Origin: Manihot esculenta
Taxonomy: Eukaryota > Streptophyta > Magnoliopsida > Malpighiales > Euphorbiaceae
NCBI RefSeq assembly: GCF_001659605.2
Contig: NC_035164.2
Coordinates: 5,249,379-5,313,378 of the forward strand
DNA: 64,000 nt
Reading direction: 5' to 3'
In this document: positions 1-12,056 of the stretch, piece after piece
Layout of the letters: each line of letters starts with the position of its first letter
How positions within the stretch are numbered: the stretch's first letter is position 1
Program-made: the position numbers and the translations under genes
The notes under the pieces: generated by a model
Told to the model about the DNA's origin: nothing
Database searches by the model: none
What the model saw: only the letters and a program-made list of their open reading frames with translations

Positions 1-1638
1 TAAAATGAGCTCTAATATCAATGTGCTTAGCTCTCCCATGATAAACTGGATTCCTTGTCATTACTATCGCTGATTTACTATCACACCATATCTCAGTTGC
101 CTTCTCTTGCCCTTGCCCAAGGTCTGACAGCATTCTTCTCAACCACACCGCCTGACACGCTGAAGAGGTTGCTGCAATATACTTAGCTTTTGAGGATGAT
201 AATGCGATGGACGCCTGTTTTTTTGAGCTCCATGATATGGCTCCTGATCCGAGACTGAAAATATACCCTGAAGTACTTTTTCTATCCTCTTTACAGCCTG
301 CCTAATCACTATCCGTATACCCAAGCAAATCAGAGCTATTTTTCTGTTTATACCAAATCCTATAATCCACAGTTTCAGCCACATATCTCAAAATCCTTTT
401 TGCTGCTCCAAGGTGATGTCTTGAGGGAAAGTGCATGAACCTTGAGACAACTCCCACGGAGAAGGCAATGTCTGGTCGTGTATGAGTCAAATAAATCAAA
501 CCACCAACCAAACTCCTAAAAAAACCCTCATCTACCTATTCTGTACCATCATTAAGCTGGAGTTTTTCATTTGTGTTCATGGGAGTAGGAGCAGTCTTGC
601 AATTCTCCATTCTGAAACGCTGAAGTAAATTCTCAGCATATTTCTTTTGGGAGATGAATATTCCTCCTTCAACCTGTTTTACTTCTATTCCAAGGAAAAA
701 ATGCAGTAAACCCAGGTCAGTCATTTCAAATTCTTTTTTCACATTTGATCGAAAATCTTCCAATAATAATGTGGAGGAGCTCATGTAGATCATGTCATCT
801 ATATATAGACAGACAAACAGAGAACTTTTACCCTGATTCTTCATATAGAGCGTGGGCTCATTCTTACTTCTTTCGAACCCATTTGATAAGAAATATGCAT
901 CAATTCTTGAGTACCAAGCTCGAGGTGCCTGCTTTAATCCGTATAGTGCCTTCCTCAGCTTGTAAACATGTTCTTCTTTTCCACAGACTGCAAAATCTTC
1001 GGGTTGATTGACATACACTTCTTCTTCTAATTCTCCATTTAAGAAGGCTGATTTCACGTCAAACTGGTACACAAGCCAACCTTGTTTTGCTGCTAGAGCA
1101 AGAAGAGTCCTTACTGTTTCAAACCTTGCAACAGGAGAAAAAGTTTCTTCATAGTCCACTCCTTGCCGCTGTGAATACCCCTTGGCCACCAACCGAGCTT
1201 TATGCTTTTGTACACTCCCATTTGCATTGAACTTAGTTCTGAAAACCCACTTTACACCGATTGGCTTCTTGCCTTCAGGAAGTGTTGTTAGCTCCCAGGT
1301 TTTGTTCCTTTCAATTGCTTCAAGTTCCTCGTGCATGGCTGCAACCCATTGCTTCTTGCTTGAAGCCTCTTCAAATGAAACAGGATCTGCAATATACAAA
1401 GCATGAGTAGTTTCATAGATTTCTTGGAGTGACCATACTCGTCTCGGTGGTGATTCATCAGTAGAACTCGAGCATTGAGGGCTTGTTGAAGAGCTTCCCG
1501 AAGCAATTGAAGTTCTCGAAGGACTTGCAACAGAAGACTCCGACGATGCCGAGACTCCTGGAGAATTCAATTGGGTTTGTGGTTGTGCCTCCATGAGCTG
1601 TTCCTCATGGATTTCTGGGATCTCAAAGTGAATGCTTC
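1..1638 (-). pseudogene. copia reverse transcriptase and RNase H (3' part of pol)
   Basis: Minus-strand translation gives the copia RT domain, with the KARLVAKGYSQ and YIDDMIYMS motifs. The connection and RNase H follow (LTHTRPDIAFSVG, then SWSSKKQ and the CDSKSAI region) up to the window edge. The frame stays open except for two in-frame stops. One is TAG at 536-538, just after the LQLNDGTE stretch. The other is TAG at 302-304, where a Trp codon is expected after TDSD, consistent with a G-to-A change. At 1638 the reading is cut by the gypsy LTR and resumes at 11480. This part would copy element RNA into cDNA if intact. Confidence 0.85.
1634..1638. repeat. target-site duplication of gypsy element 1 (left copy)
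   Basis: The five bases GCTTC lie directly before the TG of the left LTR and recur at 11480-11484 directly after the CA of the right LTR. A perfect 5-bp duplication is what gypsy integrase produces. It proves that 1639-11479 entered the copia element as one unit. Confidence 0.95.
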
Positions 1639-2845
1639 TGTAACGACCCGAAAATCGGACCGCTACCGGCGCTAGGATCCGGGTCGGCTTAAGGCCACCA
1701 AGACCCGTAGCAAGCCTGACATGCAACCTGAAAACCTGTTTAATCCCATACATGATCAACAACAAGCATAAAAATTTAAAACTTTTCCTTCAAACATCCA
1801 ACTCAACCTGAACATACATGCACATAGTCATAATCATAATCATGATCCCTCTGTGGGATCTCATCAATGCCCCAATGGGCAATACATCATGAGATGAGTT
1901 GGCTTTCATGAACATTATAAAACATTTTTGATCATGTAATAAAAGGGATACCTCATACACAATGTCAAGCACAATATCTAATCCTCAATATCATTACATG
2001 ACTGAAACTGTACTTTTACATAATATTAATACATTTATCATGTCCACACTATCTATTACATAACTCAGACTTCATTACTCTTGTAAACCTCCTGGTCTAC
2101 CCTGTACCTGCAATCCTAGGGAAATGGGAGAGGGGTGAGCTACTAGAGCCCAGTGAGCAGAATAGTAAAAACATTTAAATCACATGGATCATGGAATGCA
2201 TCACATCACAGCTAATCACATCACAGCTAATCACATCAAGGATGAATTTGTCACCAATAGCCCTCTACATGGTCCAACTGTGCCAGAACGTAGAATGGGT
2301 CCTGGTCTTTCCCTTACATAACATATCATAACATAACAGTGTCCAACTGTGCCAGAACGTAGAATGGGTCCTGGTCTTTCTCTTACATAGTGCCAGCGAA
2401 CGTAGAATGGGTCCCACTGGTCTTACTTTCCGTACCGTACATATCATATCATCATATCATAGATCGAGGGCTATGGATCATCCAACATTCATCCACATCA
2501 ACATTTAACATATGCAATGCAACATATTCGTGAATTCTAATGCAAGCAACCTAGTTCATCACATGGCATTCATGATGCATAAAGCATGCTAAAAAGTACA
2601 TTATTTGCTTTAAAACATAATAGGTTATTCCACTCACCTCTGGATAGCTCTGACCAGACACTGGGGCAACAGACTCACTGCTGGGGTCCTCGGTTCCTCG
2701 GGTCCGAACCTACACAGGTGGACTCAAATGAGGGACCAAACATACATGAACATAACTCTAAACTATTCCCCAAAAACCCCCTAAAACATCATGAAACAAT
2801 CATAGAAAAATATGCAAGAAATGGCTGAACAGGGCACTTTCAGCG

Positions 2846-3085
2846 GCAGGTTCGGCGGCCGAAAGTCCCTCCAGAGCCGAAAGTCAGGCAGGTTCGGCGG
2901 CACCTTCGGCGGCAGAAACTCCCAGACAGAGGCGAAACTCATGCATGTTCGGCGGCACCTTCGGCGGCCGAAAGTCCCAGACAGAGACGAAAGTCTCTTT
3001 TCGGGGGCAACTTCGGCAGCCGAAAGGCCTGCCTCCCCAGCCACGTTCGGCGGCTGAAAGTTCCTTCGGCTGCCGAACCTGGTTT
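2846..3085. repeat. cluster of TTCGGCGGCCGAA-type palindromes in the LTR
   Basis: Many short perfect or near-perfect palindromes of the form TTCGGC(G/A)GCCGAA stand close together and are interrupted by 'cccagacagag' spacers. A second cluster lies at 3628-3703, on the other side of the TATA box. They translate into meaningless repeated FGGRKS-like ORFs in several frames, so the signal is DNA or RNA structure, not protein. Confidence 0.8.
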
Positions 3086-3603
3086 CTGCCAAAGGGCAGA
3101 AACTTGGCTCCCTTATGCATTTGTGCCTCCAAAACTAACCAATCATGCATAAACCTATTCTACAACATTCCCAAGCATACACAAGCAAGCATACAAGTTC
3201 ATAGGGGCATCAAACCAACAAAAACCCCAACTACAACACACAAGCAACTCACATTGCTCAAAAATACATATAAAACCCATAAACCTAACTATGAGCTAAA
3301 CATGCATTCTACCCCCATGAACTTCATAAAACTTACTTAAAACATAACATAAGCTAGAGATCGACTCTTACCTCTTGAAGATCGAGAGTAGAGGCGACCA
3401 AACTTGGAGTTGGAAGAGATTCGGGTTCTTGAACCTCAAAGCTCCAAAACTTTGCTCAAAAGCTCAAATCTTCATAACGAAGTTAAAACAAGTGAAAAAC
3501 TTAAAAGATCTAGAGGAAAAACATCAAAGATTGGTGAGGGGCGGTGGAAAGCTCACCTTGGCCGAAAATGGGGAAAAACTCGCCCGTTTTCGGCTAAGGG
3601 ACC

Positions 3604-3611
3604 CTTTTATA
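3604..3611 (-). promoter_or_regulatory. LTR TATA box (gypsy element 1, left LTR)
   Basis: TATAAAAG on the minus strand, followed by the conserved GGGTCCCTTAGCCGAAAA stretch that the other LTRs share (right LTR copy at 11116-11123). Position inside the LTR fits the U3/R border. Confidence 0.6.
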
Positions 3612-3875
3612 GTGGCTGGCCAGGCCACGTTCGGAGGCCGAATGTGCCTCCGCATGCATGCCATGTTCGGCGGCCGAACTTGAGGTTCGGCGGCCGAACC
3701 TGAGTTTTCCTCCAAGGTTGTTTTCATGCAAAAACTCATTTCCATTTTACTTAAAACCATGAAATACCTTAAAACATTTTATGAAAACATGTTTCTACCC
3801 TACTAGAGGCTTCCGACATCCGAGATTCCACCGGACGGTAGGAATTCCGATACCGGAGTCTAGCCGGGTATTACA

Positions 3876-3887
3876 TTCTCCCCCCCG
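3876..3887 (-). other. polypurine tract of gypsy element 1
   Basis: The minus strand reads ACGGGGGGGAGAA directly against the 3' LTR. This is the usual place and base composition of the plus-strand primer. The same tract stands before the 3' LTR of the element at 55094. Confidence 0.8.
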
Positions 3888-3985
3888 TAAGAACATTCTT
3901 CCCCGAATGTACCTCAACTAGCACACATAGCATGGCATAAAACATAACATACATACATAGCACAAAAACACATAGAGATCTAACC

Positions 3986-6900
3986 TTAAAAGAGATGAGG
4001 GTACTGCTGGAGCATAGACTCCCGTGTCTCCCAAGTGCATTCTTCCAAGTTGTGGTGGTTCCACAGGACTTTCACCATCGGGATTTCCTTGTTCCTTAAC
4101 TTTCTGATCTGGGTGTCTATGATCCGTACTGGCTGTTCAACATAGGTGAGGTCCTCTTGGACCTCCACATCAGGCTCACTAAGAACCTTGCTCGGATCTA
4201 ACACAAACTTCCTCAACATTGAAACATGGAAAACCGGATGGATTCTTTCCATTGAAGCAGGTAAATCCAGCTTGTACGACACATTCCCAATCTTTTGCAA
4301 GATTTCAAAGGGTCCGATGTATCGTGGGGCTAGTTTACCCTTCTTCCCAAAGCGAACCACTCCTTTCATAGGAGACACTTTGAGCAATACCAGATCCCCC
4401 TCCTGAAACTCTAACTGCCTTCTGTGGACGTCTGCATAACTCTTCTGCCTGCTTGCAGCAGTCTTGATCCTTTCTCTGATTATGGGTACTACCCTGCTGG
4501 TAATCTCTACAAGCTCAGGCCCTGCCAAGGCCTTTTCTCCAACTTCCTCCCAGCAAACAGGTGATCTGCACTTCCTTCCGTACAAAGCTTCATATGGAGC
4601 CATCCCGATGCTAGCATGATGGCTGTTATTGTAGGCAAACTCCACCAAAGGTAGATGCTGCCTCCAAGAACCGCCAAAGTCCAGCACACACATTCTGAGC
4701 ATATCCTCTATGGTCTGGATGGTCCTTTCTGACTGTCCATCAGTCTGGGGGTGGAAGGCAGTACTGAAATCCAACCTGGTACCCATGGCGTTCTGCAGAC
4801 TCCGCCAAAATCTGGAGGTGAACTGGGGCCCTCTATCTGACACTATCGAAACAGGAACCCCATGCAGCCTGACGATCTCATCCACATACACCTGCGCCAA
4901 CTTGTCCACAGAGTAGCCACTCCTGACAGGAATGAAGTGAGCAGATTTGGTGAGTCTGTCCACAATCACCCATATGGAGTCCTCTCTGTTGGACGCTGCC
5001 GGTAACCCCACTACGAAGTCCATAGCTATATTTTCCCATTTCCATTCTGGAATAGGTAGCGGGTTAAGCATTCCAGCCGGCTTCTGATGTTCCAGCTTCA
5101 CCCTCTGACACACTTCGCAGGCTGACACGAACTGTGCCACTTCTTTCTTCATAGCTGACCACCAATAAACCTTCCTTAGATCTTGATACATCTTGGTGGC
5201 TCCGGGGTGAATGCTGTATCTTGCATTATGAGCCTCCCTCATAATGTCTCCTTTTAGCCCTATGTCATCTGGTACACATAGTCTGCTCCCATAGCGGAGG
5301 ATCCCCTTGCTGTCGAATCTGAACTCACTATCATTGCCTGACTGAACAGTCCTGGCAATCTTCACTAACTCCGGGTCGTCATGCTGTTTCTGAGCCACCT
5401 GCTCCAGAAACACGGGTGCCACTCTCATCTGGGCCACCAAGGCACCTGTACCAGACAACTCCATCTGTAGACCTTCCTCAATAAGCTTGTAGAACTCCTT
5501 CACCACTGGCCTCCTCTCTGCCGATATGTGGGATAAACTGCCGAGTGATTTCCGGCTTAAGGCGTCTGCCACAACATTCGCCTTACCCGGATGGTACTGA
5601 ATCTTGCAATCGTAGTCACTCAGCAGCTCCACCCATCTCCTCTGTCTCAAATTCAAATCTCTTTGACTCAGGATATACTGCAGGCTTTTATGATCTGTAA
5701 AGATCTCACATTTAACCCCATAGAGGTAGTGCCTCCACATCTTGAGTGCAAAGATTACTGCTGCCATCTCCAGGTCATGTGTGGGGTAATTCAACTCATG
5801 CTTCTTCAGCTGCCTAGAAGCATAAGCGATCACCCTCTCATTCTGCATTAGTACACAACCCAGTCCCACACGGGATGCATCACAAAAGACCGTAAAGTCC
5901 CCATCACTGGATGGCAGAGCTAACACTGGTACTGAAGTCAACCTCTTCTTAAGCTCTTCAAAACTCTCTTCGCACTGGTCGGTCCACAGAAACTTCTGAT
6001 TCTTCCTGGTTAGTCTGGTTAGAGGAGCTGCTATCTTTGAGAAGTCCTGAACGAACCTCCTGTAGTAACCTGCCAAACCCAAGAAACTCCTGATCTCCAT
6101 CACTGAAGTGGGTCTAGGCCAGTTAGCCACAGTTTCTGTCTTCTTGGGGTCTACCTCTATACCATTCTCTGACACTACATGCCCCAAGAACGAAATGCTC
6201 CTCAGCCAGAATTCACATTTAGAGAACTTGGCATACAAGCCACGTTCCCTCAAGGTCTGCAGAACCAACCGCAGATGATGGGCATGCTCCTCTGCATTCC
6301 TGGAATACACCAAGATATCATCTATGAAGACAATAACAAAGTGATCCAGGTATTGGCTAAACACTCTGTTCATGAGGTCCATGAATGCTGCAGGGGCGTT
6401 GGTTAACCCGAACGGCATTACAAGGAACTCAAAATGCCCATATCTGGTCCTGAAAGCTGTCTTTGGCACGTCTTCTTCTCTTATCCTCAGCTGATGGTAC
6501 CCAGATCTCATATCTATTTTGGAGAAACAACCCGCTCCTGCTAGCTGGTCGAATAGATCATCGATCCTTGGCAGAGGGTACCTATTCTTGGTAGTGACTT
6601 TGTTCAACTGCCTATAGTCGATACAAAGTCTAAGGGACCCATCCTTCTTCCTCACAAACAAGACCGGAGCACCCCAAGGTGAGGTACTCTGTCGGATGAA
6701 GCCCTTCTCTACCAGCTCTTGCAACTGTCCTTTCAACTCCTTCAACTCGGCTGGGGCCATCCTGTAGGGAGGGATAGAGATCGGTCTAGTTCCAGGCACC
6801 AACTCTATCTCGAACTCTATCTCCCTAGCAGGTGGTAAACCTGGAAGCTCGTCTGGAAAAACATCCTGAAACTCTCTGACAACTGGCACCGAGGCTGGCT

Positions 6901-8965
6901 CCCTGACCTGACTGTCTAGCTCTCTCACATGAGCTAAGTACCCCTGACATCCCTTCCTAAGCAACCTACGAGCCTGAAGAGCTGACATCAGACCTCTAGG
7001 TGTGCCCCTCTTGTCTCCTCTGAAGACGACCTCTGACCCGTCCTGATCTCTGAACTTGACTACCTTGTCCCTGCAGTCCAAGGTAGCACCATGGGTAGAT
7101 AGCCAATCCATCCCTAGAATGACGTCAAAGTCTGTCAAATCTAAAACCACAAGGTCGGTGGAGAGGCATCTTCCCTCAACAAAAATTGGACTGTACTGGC
7201 AGACTGACACTGCCACTGACGGGTCACACTTGGGTCCACTGACCCATAGGGGACACTCTAACCCAGAGACTATCAGACCCAACCTCTCAACGGCTCTCGG
7301 AGCAATAAATGAATGAGATGCACCCGGGTCCATTAATGCATACACATCAGAACACCCAATGACGAGATTACCTGACACCACGGTGTTGGATGTGTTAGCC
7401 TCCTGCTGAGTCATGGTGAAGATCCTGACTGGAGCTGATGGACCTTCACCTCGGGAACCAGAAGAAGAGGCTGCCCCTCTCCCTCTACCTCTGCCACTGC
7501 CCTGAGTTGTGGCTGGAGCTGTTGGCTGTGCCACACTACCAGAAGCTGTCTGCTGGGGCTGGCCCATAAAAGGTGCTCTAGGACACTCCCGAGCTATGTG
7601 TCCCTCCTGTCCACATCTGAAACATGTATTAGTCCCAGCTCGACACACTCCCCTGTGCGGTCTTCCACATCTCTGACATTCTGTACCATCTGAGCCTGAG
7701 CTCGAGCCACCGCCAAATTCCAGACCGGATTTCAACTTGTTCCAAAACTTATTCTTCTTCGGCTTCTTGGTGGTGTTATCCCACCTCTTCTTACTTGAGC
7801 TTTGAGAAGAGAAACCTGGTCCTCCTCTGCCTGGGGTCTTAACCCCTGAAGACTGGGTCACTGACTGCTTCACTGACCCCTCAACTATAGCACTTGCCTC
7901 CATTCTTCGAGCCATATCCACCACAGTGTGGAAACTTTCTCTCTCAGCTGACTGAATCAACGAGGAGTACCTGGAATGCAGCTTCATAACATATCTCTTG
8001 GCTTTCTTCGTATCTGTATCTAGAGCTTGCCCTGAAAAAGGCAATAGCTCCAAGAATTTATCCGTGAACTCCTCTACACCCATGTGCTCCGACTGCCTCA
8101 GTTGCTCAAATTCAATCATCTTTAGTTCTCTGGAACTGTCTGGAAAAGCCCATCCCGCGAACTCATTCGCGAATTCCTCCTATGTCATACCGTCTAGTCT
8201 CGGGTCCACATAACACTTGAACCATTCCCGTGCCTTCTTGCACTTTAAGGTGAACCCTGCCATCTGAATGGCCCTGCTATCATTCGCCCCTAGCTCATCA
8301 GTTATTGTCTTCACTACTCTCAGATACTCAAAGGGGTCATCCCCTGACTTGTATTTGGGAGCATCCAGCTTGAGGTAATTTGTCATCTTTACTTTGCTCC
8401 CACCAGCTGAGCTAGGTCTAGGAGGTTGAGTAACTGGGGTTGCTGGTTCTGTAGGTGGTGGAGGTGGGGGTGCAGCATTCCCCGAGGTGGGGTTTGCCGG
8501 GTTTGGATAGAAAGGTGAGGGTGGATAAGCTGGGTACTGTGTATAAGGTGGATAGAAAGGTGGATAAGGCATGTAGGTAGGGTAGGGGTTAAAGCTGGAG
8601 TAATCCGATGTACCTCCCATCGGATACCCTGAACCCTGTGGGAAGGGTGGATAATGGGGTGGAAAACCATACCCCGAGGCCTGAACGCCTCCCTGAGACT
8701 CCCCTGTCCCTTCTTCCTCTATGCTCACATCCAGGTTCTCATCCCTCCTCTGCTCCTCTTCCATAACCTCCCTCACATCTGAAGAACTTCCTCCTCTATC
8801 TGTCCCCCTTCTACTAGCATCAAAAGACCTTCTAGGGTCCCTTGACACTCTTTCTCTGTTTGCTCTACAAGACATTGCCCTAGGCAATGTAGGAGGACGG
8901 GCGCTCGTGCCCTCATCCTCAGGTGGCACTCCAGTCAATCGTGCAGATCGACGAGTTCCTCTCAT
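3986..8965 (-). CDS. Gag-Pol polyprotein of gypsy element 1 (one amber codon in gag)
   Basis: The chosen start is the [10 protein letters not shown] methionine at 8965, shared by all three gypsy copies. A proline-rich Gag comes first, then an in-frame TAG at 8180-8182 (expected Trp, as TGG in the copy at 28828). From 8119 the frame is open for 1377 codons. In that part, by rough residue number: zinc knuckle [15 protein letters not shown] (165-180); protease [11 protein letters not shown] (about 265); RT with FIDDILVYS (about 620); RNase H starting VFCDAS (about 760); integrase with CEVCQRVK zinc ligands (about 1020) and the DRGPQFTS catalytic Asp region; C-terminal chromodomain ending LQQYPHLF. 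The chromodomain would direct integration to modified chromatin (family knowledge). Apart from the amber codon nothing looks broken. Confidence 0.92.
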
Positions 8966-9215
8966 CCTGTTTTCTGAAAAACAGTACACATCATACAAAC
9001 ATTAGCATCATATGGTTCATGTGGGCACACATGAACCCTCATCACATATACATCATTCATATCATAGCATCAATGCACATGTATATAATCATGGCATTTC
9101 ACATCATCATACAAGACAGGACTCCACATCCTATCCTAGTGGACATGATCTTTCCTATTGTGCTTGACCTTCTAGAACATCTATGAGCCCGACACTCTAG
9201 GTCCGATCCTATGAA

Positions 9216-9233
9216 CCTAGGGCTCTGATACCA
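9216..9233 (-). other. primer binding site of gypsy element 1
   Basis: The minus strand reads TGGTATCAGAGCCCTAGG three bases inside the 5' LTR. TGGTATCAGAGC is the usual plant initiator-Met tRNA primer site. Confidence 0.88.
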
Positions 9234-9236
9234 TTC

Positions 9237-11479
9237 TGTAACGACCCGAAAATCGGACCGCTACCGGCGCTAGGATTCGGGTCGACTTAAGGCCGCCAAG
9301 ACCCGTAGCAAGCCTGACATGCAACCTGAAAACCTGTTTAATCCCATACATGATCAACAACAAGCATAAAAATTTAAAACTTTTCCTTCAAACATCCAAC
9401 TCAACCTGAACATACATGCACATAGTCATAATCATAATCATGATCCCTCTGTGGGATCTCATCAATGCCCCAATGGGCAATACATCATGAGATGAGTTGG
9501 CTTTCATGAACATTATAAAACATTTTTGATCATGTAATAAAAGGGATACCTCATACACAATGTCAAGCACAATATCTAATCCTCAATATCATTACATGAC
9601 TGAAACTGTACTTTTACATAACATTAATACATTTATCATGTCCACACTATCTATTACATAACTCAGACTTCATTACTCTTGTAAACCTCCTGGTCTACCC
9701 TATACCTGCAATCCTGGGGAAATGGGAGAGGGGTGAGCTACTAGAGCCCAGTGAGCAGAATAGTAAAAACATTTAAATCACATGGATCATGGAATGCATC
9801 ACATCACAGCTAATCACATCAAGGATGAATTTGTCACCAATAGCCCTCTACATGGTCCAATTGTGCCAGAACGTAGAATGGGTCCTGGTCTTTCTCTTAC
9901 ATAGTGCCAGCGAACGTAGAATGGGTCCCACTGGTCTTACTTTCCGTACCGTACATATCATATCATCATATCATAGATCGAGGGCTATGGATCATCCAAC
10001 ATTCATCCACATCAACATTTAACATATGCAATGCAACATATTCGTGAATTCTAATGCAAGCAACCTAGTTCATCACATGGCATTCATGATGCATGAAGCA
10101 TGCTAAAAAGTACATTATTTGCTTTAAAACATAATAGGTTATTCCACTCACCTCTGGATAGCTCTGACCAGACACTGGGGCAACAGACTCACTGCTAGGG
10201 TCCTCGGTTCCTCGGGTCCGAACCTACACAGGTGGACTCAAATGAGGGACCAAACATACATGAACATAACTCTAAACTATTCCCCAAAAACCTCCTAAAA
10301 CATCATGAAACAATCATAGAAAAATATGCAAGAAATGGCTGAACAGGGCACTTTCGGCGGCAAGTTCAGCGGCCGAAAGTCCCTCTAGAGCCGAAAGTCA
10401 GGCAGGTTCGGCGGTACCTTCGGCGGCCGAAACTCCCAGACAGAGGCGAAACTCATGCATGTTCGGCGGCACCTTCGGCGGCCGAAAGTCCCAGACAGAG
10501 ACGAAAGTCTCTTTTCGGGGGCAACTTCGGCAGCCGAAAGGCCTGCCTCCCCAGCCACATTCGGCGGCCGAAAGTTCCTTCGGCTGCCGAACCTGGTTTT
10601 TGCCAAAGGGCAGAAACTTGGCTCTTATGCATTTGTGCCTCCAAAACTAACCAATCATGCATAAACCTATTCTACAACATTCCCAAGGATACACAAGCAA
10701 GCATACAAGTTCCTAGGGGCATCAAACCAACAAAAACCCCAACTACAACACACAAGCAACTCACATTGCTCAAAAACACATATAAAACCCATAAACCTAA
10801 CTATGAGCTAAACATGCATTCTACCCCCATGAACTTCATAAAACTTACTTAAAACATAACATAAGCTAGAGATCGACTCTTACCTCTTGAAGATCGAGAG
10901 TAGAGGCGACCAAACTTGGAGTTGGAAGAGATTCGGGTTCTTGAACCTCAAAGCTCCAAAACTTTGCTCAAAAGCTCAAATCTTCAAAACGAAGTTAAAA
11001 CAAGTGAAAAACTTGAAATATCTAGAAGAAAAACATCAAAGATCGGTGAGGGGCGGCGGAAAGCTCACCTTGGCCGAAAATGGGGAAAAACTCGCCCGTT
11101 TTCGGCTAAGGGACCCTTTTATAGTGGCTGGCCAGGCCACGTTCGGGGGCCGAATGTGCCTCCGCATGCATGCCATGTTCGGCGGCCGAACTTGAGGTTC
11201 GGCGGCTGAACCTGGACTTCCCTCACTTGTGCTTTCGGGGGCCTAAAGGCGCTCCCGAAGGCATACATGTTCGGCGGCCGAACTTGAGGTTCGGCGGCCG
11301 AACCTGAGTTTTCCTCCAAGGTTGTTTTCATGCAAAAACTCATTTCCATTTTACTTAAAACCATGAAATACCTTAAAACATTTTATGAAAACATGTTTCT
11401 ACCCTACTAGAGGCTTCCGACATCCGAGATTCCACCGGACGGTAGGAATTCCGATACCGGAGTCTAGCCGGGTATTACA
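9237..11479 (-). repeat. 5' LTR of gypsy element 1
   Basis: Ends match the left LTR (plus-strand TGTAACGACC to GGTATTACA). It holds an additional palindrome block at about 11207-11290 that the left LTR lacks, and one fewer 'gccagaacgtagaatgggtc' unit. Palindrome clusters lie at 10354-10592 and 11142-11305. The TATA box is at 11116-11123 on the minus strand. Confidence 0.93.
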
Positions 11480-12056
11480 GCTTCCTTTTTCATCCTCAGT
11501 CCAATTCCATCGTTCTTCTTCATAAAAAATGACATTTCTACTGATAATAATATTCCCATTGATGGGATTATACAATCTATACGCTTTAGCATTAGTACAA
11601 TATCCCACAAAAATACACTTTGTTGACTTTTGATCAAGCTTCCCACGTTTATGAGCCTCAACAAAAACATATGCAAGGCAGCCAAAGATTCTTAAGTGAC
11701 TTACCCGAGGTCTCCTGCCCGTCCACACTTCATACGGTGTTCGATCCGGTACTGCCTGTGTTGGTGATATATTCAAAATGTATACTGAAGTGGTCACTGC
11801 TTCTCCCCAAAAATGAGTTGGCAACTCTTTAGCCTGCAACATAGTTCTGGCCATCTCTACCACAGTCCTGTTCTTTCTTTCAGCTACTCCGTTTTGCTCA
11901 GGAGTGTATGGTGCTGTGAGCTCTCTACGAATTCCATGTTCTTCACAGAAACTATTAAACTCTTTGGACGTGAATTCTCCTCCTCTATCAGTCCTTAGTG
12001 TCTTGATGCATTCTCCAATCTGCTTTTCTACCAGTACCTTAAACTTCTTGAAAGCT
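11480..12056 (-). pseudogene. copia integrase core fragment
   Basis: Minus-strand translation gives the retroviral-type integrase core. It contains RTDRGGEFTS with a catalytic Asp, YTPEQNGVAERKNRT with the conserved Asn-Gly and catalytic Glu, and the GCLAYVFV and CIFVGY regions of copia. At 11484 it meets the gypsy LTR and continues at 1638. At 12056 it is interrupted by TRIM sequence and continues at 13598. Confidence 0.87.

Larger units (their letters stand above)
1639..3875 (-). repeat. 3' LTR of gypsy element 1
   Basis: On the plus strand it begins TGTAACGACCCG and ends CCGGGTATTACA, the reverse complement of the family's TGTAATACCCGG...CGTTACA ends. Compared with the other LTR it has an extra copy of the 'gccagaacgtagaatgggtc' repeat near 2280-2400 and lacks a stretch equivalent to about 11207-11290. 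A TATA box on the minus strand is at 3604-3611. Confidence 0.93.
1639..11479 (-). mobile_element. complete Ty3/gypsy chromovirus (Tekay/Del-like)
   Basis: The element is about 9.8 kb with LTRs of 2237 and 2243 bp, a GCTTC target duplication, a PBS matching initiator Met tRNA, a polypurine tract and one long gag-pol frame. Domain order is Gag, zinc knuckle, protease, RT, RNase H, integrase, chromodomain. That order, with LTRs above 2 kb, points to the Tekay/Del branch of chromoviruses (family knowledge). The pol frame is open for 1377 codons; the only break seen is an amber codon in gag at 8180-8182. The two LTRs are nearly identical by eye apart from repeat-unit indels, so the insertion is fairly young. 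Confidence 0.93.

Noticed and set aside
2812..3340. Overlapping ORFs encoding FGGRKS/RRPKVP-like repeats in the LTRs (also near 10455, 26311, 55770 and 63487)
   Set aside because: They exist on both strands and in several frames because the underlying DNA is made of TTCGGCGGCCGAA palindromes. There is no conserved start, and the ORFs lie in LTRs.
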